A stretch of 44,173 nt of DNA. Origin: Verrucomicrobiota bacterium (GTDB lineage Bacteria > Verrucomicrobiota > Verrucomicrobiia > Chthoniobacterales > UBA10450). The DNA lies in assembly GCA_003218885.1 (NCBI GenBank), contig QHOV01000079.1:1-44173 (forward strand). Reading direction: 5' to 3'. The notes below the pieces were generated by a model. The model did not search any database, was not told where the DNA came from, and worked only from the letters and a program-made list of their open reading frames with translations. The stretch's first letter is position 1, and each line of letters opens with the position of its first letter. Of the stretch, positions 39,680-44,173 are shown in pieces. The position numbers were made by a program, and so were the translations under genes.

Positions 39680-40855
39680 ATGCAACCAGAAGAAGCTCTG
39701 GCATTCTTAAAACAAGGCGCGGCCCAGATCATCAGCGAGGATGAGCTGCGCAACAAGCTCGCGCTCGGCCGGCCGTTGCGGGTAAAGCTCGGAGTCGATC
39801 CGACCACCTCGGACATTCATCTCGGCCACACAGTCGTTTTACGAAAGTTGAGGCAGTTTCAAGACCTCGGCCATCAAGCCGTTCTTATTATTGGCGATTT
39901 CACGGGAATGATCGGCGATCCGAGCGGACGCTCTGTCACGCGACCGCAATTAACGCATCAGGAGGTGATCGCAAATGCGGCAACCTACCGCGAGCAGGCA
40001 TTCAAAATCCTTGACCCGGCGCGCACGGAAACCGTGTGCAACGGCGACTGGTTTCGCGCCATGTCGTTCGAAGACGTCATTCGCCTGAACAGCCGTGTGA
40101 CGTTGCAACAAATGTTGCAGCGCGAAGATTTCAAGGCGCGAATCGATCACCAACAATCCATCCGCGCGCACGAAATTCAGTACCCAATAATGCAGGGCTG
40201 GGACTCGGTAATGGTAAAAGCTGACGTAGAGCTCGGAGGGACAGACCAACTTTTTAACATTTTAATCGGGCGCGATTTTCAGAGAGAAGAAGGCCTGCCG
40301 CAGCAGGTCGTTTTCCTCGTCCCAATCCTCGAAGGCCTGGACGGCTCCAAAAAAATGAGCAAGAGCCTCGGCAATTTCGTCGCGGTCAACGAGCCCGCCT
40401 CAGACATGTTCGGGAAACTGATGAGCATCTCGGATGAGTTGATGGCGCGCTATTATGAATTGCTCCTCGGGCGGGTGCCACCGGCCGGCATGCCCCCGCT
40501 CGACGCGAAAAAGCAGCTCGCCTTCGAGATCGTGGAAACTTACCATTCGTCATCTGCCGCCCAAAAAACGCTCGATGAATGGAACACCCGCTTCAGCAAG
40601 CGCGACTTGGAACATGCCGATCTTCCGGCGTTTTCACCAGCCGAACGAGAGGGACTTGCCGCTGTGACCCTCGTTTCAAATGCTTACCGGGAAGTATTCA
40701 ACCTGCAAAAATCGCACAGCGAAGTCTCACGATTGATCAAACAGGGAAGCGTGGAGATCAATGGAATTAAAATTCACGATCCCAAAGCAGCAATCACGCT
40801 CGAGCCGGGCCAGATCCTTCGCCTCGACCGAAAACACGCCGTGCGAATAGGCTAA
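39680..40855 (+). CDS. tyrS: Tyrosyl-tRNA synthetase
   Basis: Charges tRNA-Tyr. Seen: VKLGVDPTTSDIHLGHT with the HIGH-type HLGH at 47-50, QFQDLGHQAVLIIGDFTGMIGDPSGR, ELGGTDQLFNILIGRD, and KKMSKSLGN near 223-231, which is the KMSKS loop. The C-terminal LIKQGSVEINGIKI is the S4-type RNA-binding domain. The ATG at 39680 gives 391 residues; the frame is also open from a TTG at 39668. No T-box leader is visible. Confidence 0.95.
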   Translation: MQPEEALAFLKQGAAQIISEDELRNKLALGRPLRVKLGVDPTTSDIHLGHTVVLRKLRQFQDLGHQAVLIIGDFTGMIGDPSGRSVTRPQLTHQEVIANAATYREQAFKILDPARTETVCNGDWFRAMSFEDVIRLNSRVTLQQMLQREDFKARIDHQQSIRAHEIQYPIMQGWDSVMVKADVELGGTDQLFNILIGRDFQREEGLPQQVVFLVPILEGLDGSKKMSKSLGNFVAVNEPASDMFGKLMSISDELMARYYELLLGRVPPAGMPPLDAKKQLAFEIVETYHSSSAAQKTLDEWNTRFSKRDLEHADLPAFSPAEREGLAAVTLVSNAYREVFNLQKSHSEVSRLIKQGSVEINGIKIHDPKAAITLEPGQILRLDRKHAVRIG

Positions 40856-40909
40856 TCCCTACCGGGTCGGAGCCTGAGGATATAGTCGTTGCTGTCCAAG
40901 CTTCGTTTG

Positions 40910-41140
40910 TCAGGCTGTGGCCGTTTGGAGCACGGGCATGACGCGCGCGTGATCCAGATAGCTCGCCGCGATGCCTTCGAAATGCGCGCGGATGCTGCGC
41001 AGTTCCGCAGTCACGAAGCTGTCCACAAAATGCAAACGCCGGTCGAGCCAAGCAAACAGTCTGTTCTTGATCTCGTAGTGAACCGCCAGCGTGACCTCCG
41101 TGCAGTTTGCCCGAATCTGAGCGAAATCAACGATGCCCAT
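40910..41140 (-). pseudogene. C-terminal remnant of an SRPBCC-type protein
   Basis: 76 residues, TEVTLAVHYEIKNRLFAWLDRRL and HFVDSFVTAELRSIRAHFEG resemble the last strands and the long C-terminal helix of SRPBCC/START-like ligand-binding proteins, which are normally about 150 residues. In-frame stop TAA lies 33 bp upstream of the ATG at 41140, and I find no N-terminal half in the other minus-strand frames up to 41400. A truncated relic is the simplest reading; a very small bona fide gene cannot be excluded. Family call is by pattern and tentative. Confidence 0.4.
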
Positions 41141-41407
41141 AACTGAAGTCGACGGTTTTGGATGACGTTACAGTTGCACGTGTCACCATCAGAAACTGCC
41201 GTCGGTATGATTGAATGCTGGCCAGGCGAGCTTTGCACTCCGGTAACGGCTGGCTCATATGTAAGGTTTTTTGTAAGAGCATACGAATAAGATTTTCGTA
41301 GACTAATCTGAGCAATAGGGATGCCATTGCTCGGCTCGAAGCAAACCAGAGCTGATCCTGGCTGAATTGTGTTCATTTTCTTTACAATCTTGTATCAGCT
41401 CAAGACG
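41141..41407. other. 267-bp gap with no supportable gene
   Basis: Minus-strand frames up to 121 residues run through it but show no recognisable motif, no plausible ribosome-binding site and no family-like pattern. No palindrome of the GTAG class is seen. It may contain the decayed N-terminal part of the SRPBCC-like gene. Confidence 0.5.
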
Positions 41408-42058
41408 CTAATGTTCCCTAGTGGAATCGAGCATAAGTCGCCAGTCCAGGGGGAGTTCCGTCAGGTTTTCTCCTAATCCAGCAAGCAATGGAACATTGAG
41501 AATGCGCTTGAGAATATCGGCGTTCGTTAACGCGGCTACATCGCTCGTGATTTCGGTGCTGTTCAATACAAGACCTACGCAGCGCAGTTGGTATGCGGCG
41601 ACGCTGCGCACAGTAAGCGCCGCATGATTAAGACAGCCGAGCCGGTTCTGAGCGACCACCAAGACTGGCAGCTTCATCGCCACTGCCAAATCGCTAACAA
41701 AATAGCCTGGGCGAATCGGCACCAGCCAACCGCCTGTCCCTTCCACGATGACGTGTTCAACGCCGCATTGGAGAGTCTGAAATGCAACAAGGATCTGCTC
41801 TACATCGACCGGCGCCTTCTCCATTAGGCTACCCACGATCGGCGCAGCGGGCGTTTTTAACCAAACTGGATTAACGTCATCGATTGTCAGGCCGTCACTG
41901 CCCGCCGCCAGTAGCCTCTCGGCATCCCGACGATCTCCACAGCAAATCGGTTTCATCCCAGCGCAGCGCATACCCGATGCGCGCAACAGACCCAAAAGCC
42001 GCGAGGCAATATGAGTCTTTCCTACGCCGGTATCCGTCCCCGTGATAAAGAGACTCAC
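41408..42058 (-). CDS. bioD: Dethiobiotin synthetase
   Basis: ATP-dependent carboxylation and ring closure of 7,8-diaminopelargonate to dethiobiotin. Seen: the P-loop FITGTDTGVGKTHIA, GMKPICCGDRRDAE, the motif VEGTGGWLVPI (equivalent to the EGAGG strand), PVLVVAQNRLGCLNHAALT and GLVLNS. The 216 residues are typical. Its ATG overlaps the purQ stop by 4 bp, so it is translationally coupled to a purine gene; no other biotin gene is in the window. Confidence 0.93.
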   Translation of the reverse strand: MSLFITGTDTGVGKTHIASRLLGLLRASGMRCAGMKPICCGDRRDAERLLAAGSDGLTIDDVNPVWLKTPAAPIVGSLMEKAPVDVEQILVAFQTLQCGVEHVIVEGTGGWLVPIRPGYFVSDLAVAMKLPVLVVAQNRLGCLNHAALTVRSVAAYQLRCVGLVLNSTEITSDVAALTNADILKRILNVPLLAGLGENLTELPLDWRLMLDSTREH

Positions 42059-42789
42059 GCGACCCGTGCCACGCGCTCGGGCGCGCTCGTCGAACGACTA
42101 CCGCGAATCGCTTCCATCATGGATCGGAAAATTTTCGCGCCGTCTGCGCTTCCGAGCCGCACATCAGAGGCGCGATCAGGATGAGGCATTAAACCGAACA
42201 CGTTCCGTTCGCGATTGCAGATGCCAGCGATGTTTTCGATTGAGCCATTCGGATTTGCGTCTGAAACCATCCGGCCTTGTCTATCCGTGTATCGCAAAAT
42301 CACCTGTTGATTGGCGTTTAGGTCGCCCAAAGTTTGCGCGTCGGCGAAAAAACAACCTTCGCCGTGTGCCACAGGGAGATGCAGGAGGGTCCCTTTAGGG
42401 CAGCCGTGGGTGAACGGCGAATCATCCACCTCCACTCGCGTGATAACCATGTCGCACACGAACCGCAGCGAACGATTGCGCACCAGCGCGCCGGGCAAGA
42501 GACCGGCCTCACACAAGATTTGAAATCCGTTACATGTACCGAGCACGAGTTTGCCCGCGCACGCATCGCTGATCACCGCTTTCATGACCGGCGAGAAACG
42601 AGCGATCGCTCCACAACGAAGATAATCGCCGTATGCAAATCCGCCCGGTAACACGATCGCGTCGAAATCATCCAGCGACGTTTCCTTGTGCCAGACGTAC
42701 TCCGCATGCAACCCATTCAAGCCATTAATACCAGCGACACAATCCTGATCGCAGTTTGAACCGGGAAACTGGATGACAGCGAATTTCAT
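42055..42789 (-). CDS. purQ: FGAM synthetase glutaminase subunit PurQ
   Basis: Glutamine amidotransferase subunit that supplies ammonia to PurL in step four of purine synthesis. Seen: [28 protein letters not shown], the nucleophile elbow [10 protein letters not shown] (Cys86), VAHGEGCFF, and GLMPHPDRA (catalytic His-Glu-type residue region). The 244 residues are normal. Follows the yqaE-like gene at 6 bp and overlaps bioD; purS lies directly upstream of yqaE, so the purS-purQ pair is interrupted by one small gene. PurL is outside the window. Confidence 0.95.
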   Translation of the reverse strand: MKFAVIQFPGSNCDQDCVAGINGLNGLHAEYVWHKETSLDDFDAIVLPGGFAYGDYLRCGAIARFSPVMKAVISDACAGKLVLGTCNGFQILCEAGLLPGALVRNRSLRFVCDMVITRVEVDDSPFTHGCPKGTLLHLPVAHGEGCFFADAQTLGDLNANQQVILRYTDRQGRMVSDANPNGSIENIAGICNRERNVFGLMPHPDRASDVRLGSADGAKIFRSMMEAIRGSRSTSAPERVARVA

Positions 42790-42795
42790 CTGGAT

Positions 42796-42978
42796 CTAAC
42801 GCGCGGCGGCGCGTTGTTCAGCGTGATAATCGTTCACGACCAGGCAGGCGTGAATGACTCCTGGAATCCAGCCGAGCAAAGTCAAAACGAGGCTGAGAAA
42901 GAAACTAGCAATGCGACCGGTCAGAAGCACCGCGAGCGGCGGCAGCACCACGCAAAAGAAATATCGCAGCGCTTTCAT
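42796..42978 (-). CDS. YqaE/Pmp3-family small membrane protein
   Basis: 60 residues from ATG 42978 (the upstream extension to 43086 is in a frame shared with purS and is not needed). Two transmembrane helices: RYFFCVVLPPLAVLLTGR and SFFLSLVLTLLGWIPGVIHACLVV, with the PPLAV and WIPGVIHA signatures of the Pmp3/YqaE proteolipid family, known as hydrophobic membrane-stabilising proteins with stress roles in plants and yeast. The start overlaps the purS stop by 1 bp (TGATG), so translation is coupled. Its insertion between purS and purQ is unusual. Confidence 0.9.
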   Translation of the reverse strand: MKALRYFFCVVLPPLAVLLTGRIASFFLSLVLTLLGWIPGVIHACLVVNDYHAEQRAAAR

Positions 42979-43265
42979 CACGAACTTTTCTTCTTCAGTT
43001 TTCTCTTTCTGTCTTCCTGGTTTCCTGATTCCGCTGTCTGCAGCGCATAATCTTCGATCACCGGATTCGAGAGCAGATCGCGACAAAGACGATGCAATCG
43101 CGGTTCAAGATTTCCGTTTTGTCCCTCAATATCGATCTCCATGTATTTGCCAATTCTGACGCTGCGCACCTCCGGCATTCCCAGATGTCGCATCGCATCA
43201 CGAACCGCGTTGCCTTGCGGGTCGAGCACCGCCGCTTTTGGCATCACGATCACCTTTGCCTTCAT
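42978..43265 (-). CDS. purS: FGAM synthetase subunit PurS
   Basis: Small structural subunit of the PurS-PurQ-PurL formylglycinamidine ribonucleotide synthetase. Seen: KVIVMPKAAVLDPQGNAVRDAMRHLG and VRSVRIGKYMEIDIEG, the standard family core, and LLSNPVIEDYAL near residue 70-80. The ATG at 43265 is chosen (the frame is open to 43343). It is 95 residues, longer than the usual 80-85 because of a basic, Lys/Arg-rich tail (QEDRKRKLKKKSS). Coupled to the yqaE-like gene. Confidence 0.93.
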   Translation of the reverse strand: MKAKVIVMPKAAVLDPQGNAVRDAMRHLGMPEVRSVRIGKYMEIDIEGQNGNLEPRLHRLCRDLLSNPVIEDYALQTAESGNQEDRKRKLKKKSS

Positions 43266-43339
43266 CTTCGCACCATATTTGCGGCCGCACGCGCGGACAA
43301 GCGCAATCCCATAGAAACTCCGTTCATCTGTAAAGACAC

Positions 43340-44173
43340 TCACTTCAAGATCAAAACCTCGAGCGCTCCGTCTCGGCGGAGGACGTTGACGCCGACATCG
43401 CCTTCATCGTGTCTGGTGAGCAAAAGATCAACTCGCGCATCTCTTACTTTCAGATCGCGAATGCTTACCTTGGGAAGGAAGGCCGGCAAAACCGGCTTCG
43501 AAAAAACCAGCATTTGTTCGGGAGCCGACACGCTCAAGCCGAGGCAAGCTTCGAGCAAAAGAAAGATCGCACCCGACGCCCATGACTGCGGAGCGCAGGC
43601 GACCGGATAAAGCGTCGGCGATTCACCAGGGCGCCGGGGGAAGCCGCAAAATAGTTCCGGCAGACGATGCAGATCGAAGAAAAGACTGGCGTCGAGCAAA
43701 CCTGCCAGGACCATAGCTGCCGACTCCTTCAATCCGTATCGAGCAAATCCCGTGGCAATTAAGGCGTTATCGTGCGGCCAGACCGATCCATTGTGATAGG
43801 ACATGGGATTGTAGCGTGCCTCGCTGCTAGCCACCGTCCGGATGCCCCAACCCGAGAAGGACGTTTCGTCTGTAAGCGTTGTCGCTACGCGGCGCGCGTG
43901 CTCCTGTGTCGCGATACCAGAGAAAAGACAGTGCCCAGCGTTCGACGTTCGCACCTGGCAAGGCTGCTTATTCCCATCCAATGCAAGTGCGTAAGTGGAA
44001 AGGTCATCACACCAAAACGCTTTCTCGAACCGGCGACAGAGCGTTTCCGCCTGTTTTGACAACTCGCGCGCACGTGCGGCGTTCCCGAGTATTTTGGCAA
44101 GCTCACTGGCTGCGGTCTTAGCCGCGTAAACATAACCCTGCACCTCGCAAAGCGCGATTGGTCCTTCAGCGGA
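43340..44173 (-). CDS. Glycogen-debranching-type amylo-1,6-glucosidase, 3' part
   Basis: The frame is open to the window edge, so the 5' end is missing. The visible approximately 277 residues carry the (alpha/alpha)6-barrel C-terminal GDE_C signatures: ALCEVQGYVYAAKTAASELA, RTSNAGHCLFSGIA, FSGWGIRTVAS, YNPMSYHNGSVWPHDNALIA, and PELFCGFPRRPGESP with a probable catalytic Glu. The last 70 residues hold beta-strands (LPKVSIRDLKVRDARVDLLL). Glycogen, trehalose-like or other alpha-glucan cleavage is possible. It ends 75 bp before the purS start and is likely a separate upstream transcription unit. Confidence 0.88.
   Translation of the reverse strand, partial: SAEGPIALCEVQGYVYAAKTAASELAKILGNAARARELSKQAETLCRRFEKAFWCDDLSTYALALDGNKQPCQVRTSNAGHCLFSGIATQEHARRVATTLTDETSFSGWGIRTVASSEARYNPMSYHNGSVWPHDNALIATGFARYGLKESAAMVLAGLLDASLFFDLHRLPELFCGFPRRPGESPTLYPVACAPQSWASGAIFLLLEACLGLSVSAPEQMLVFSKPVLPAFLPKVSIRDLKVRDARVDLLLTRHDEGDVGVNVLRRDGALEVLILK

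Noticed and set aside
41011-41376. A 121-residue minus-strand frame upstream of bioD
   Set aside because: No recognisable motif, no ribosome-binding site and overlap with the SRPBCC-like remnant in another frame; insufficient support.

Overview
The window reads as a chromosomal segment of a Gram-negative, free-living bacterium, most likely a soil verrucomicrobium (Chthoniobacterales / Udaeobacter-like). This assignment is an inference. It rests on lysine synthesis through LL-diaminopimelate aminotransferase (dapL), hopanoid genes (hpnH, shc), lipid A and lipoprotein-export genes (lpxK, a LolC/E permease), a tiny AURKAIP1/COX24-type ribosomal protein, and a high load of short palindromic intergenic repeats. 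Gene content is mostly housekeeping and no phage, CRISPR array or recognisable defence island is visible.

Layout. 0-6.5 kb: threonine aldolase, a proline-utilisation pair (proline dehydrogenase and P5C dehydrogenase, apparently a PutA broken in its linker), a small membrane protein, and a PlsC-type acyltransferase joined to an alpha/beta hydrolase. 6.6-10.8 kb: SGNH hydrolase and lipase-maturation-factor-like gene, tRNA-Met, and a sigma/anti-sigma-like pair. 10.9-16.8 kb: dapL, sodB, the hopanoid pair hpnH-shc, and a decayed marC. 16.9-22.1 kb: two exported peptidases (M3, M28), an integron-type gene cassette with its attC site, a methyltransferase and a 34-residue ribosomal-protein-like gene. 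22.3-27.5 kb: a TPR / AI-2E-family permease / TPR gene run. 27.5-31.9 kb: nucleotidyltransferase, metallophosphoesterase, a broken 2H phosphoesterase, VOC protein, DUF2237 protein and LolC/E permease. 32-37.3 kb: molybdenum-carrier-like protein, three cupins (two of them tandem paralogues), LigD polymerase domain, lpxK and thrB. 37.4-44.2 kb: methyltransferase, small membrane protein, dodecin, exported protein, tyrS, a truncated SRPBCC remnant, a purS-yqaE-purQ-bioD run, and the 3' part of a glycogen-debranching-type enzyme.

The most unusual signals are not whole genes. (1) A complete attC site (21191-21286), with R''/L''/L'/R' boxes and extrahelical bases, follows a small membrane-protein gene, so one integron cassette sits in this chromosome with no integrase in view. 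(2) A family of short double-hairpin elements bounded by (T/G)GTAG-type inverted termini occurs at about eleven places. Most are intergenic and often supply a stop codon or abut a start codon. Two lie in frame inside genes: homoserine kinase, and the linker between the acyltransferase and hydrolase domains. They behave like Rickettsia-type palindromic elements. (3) Several genes show frameshift or deletion decay (putA linker, marC, 2H phosphoesterase, SRPBCC).
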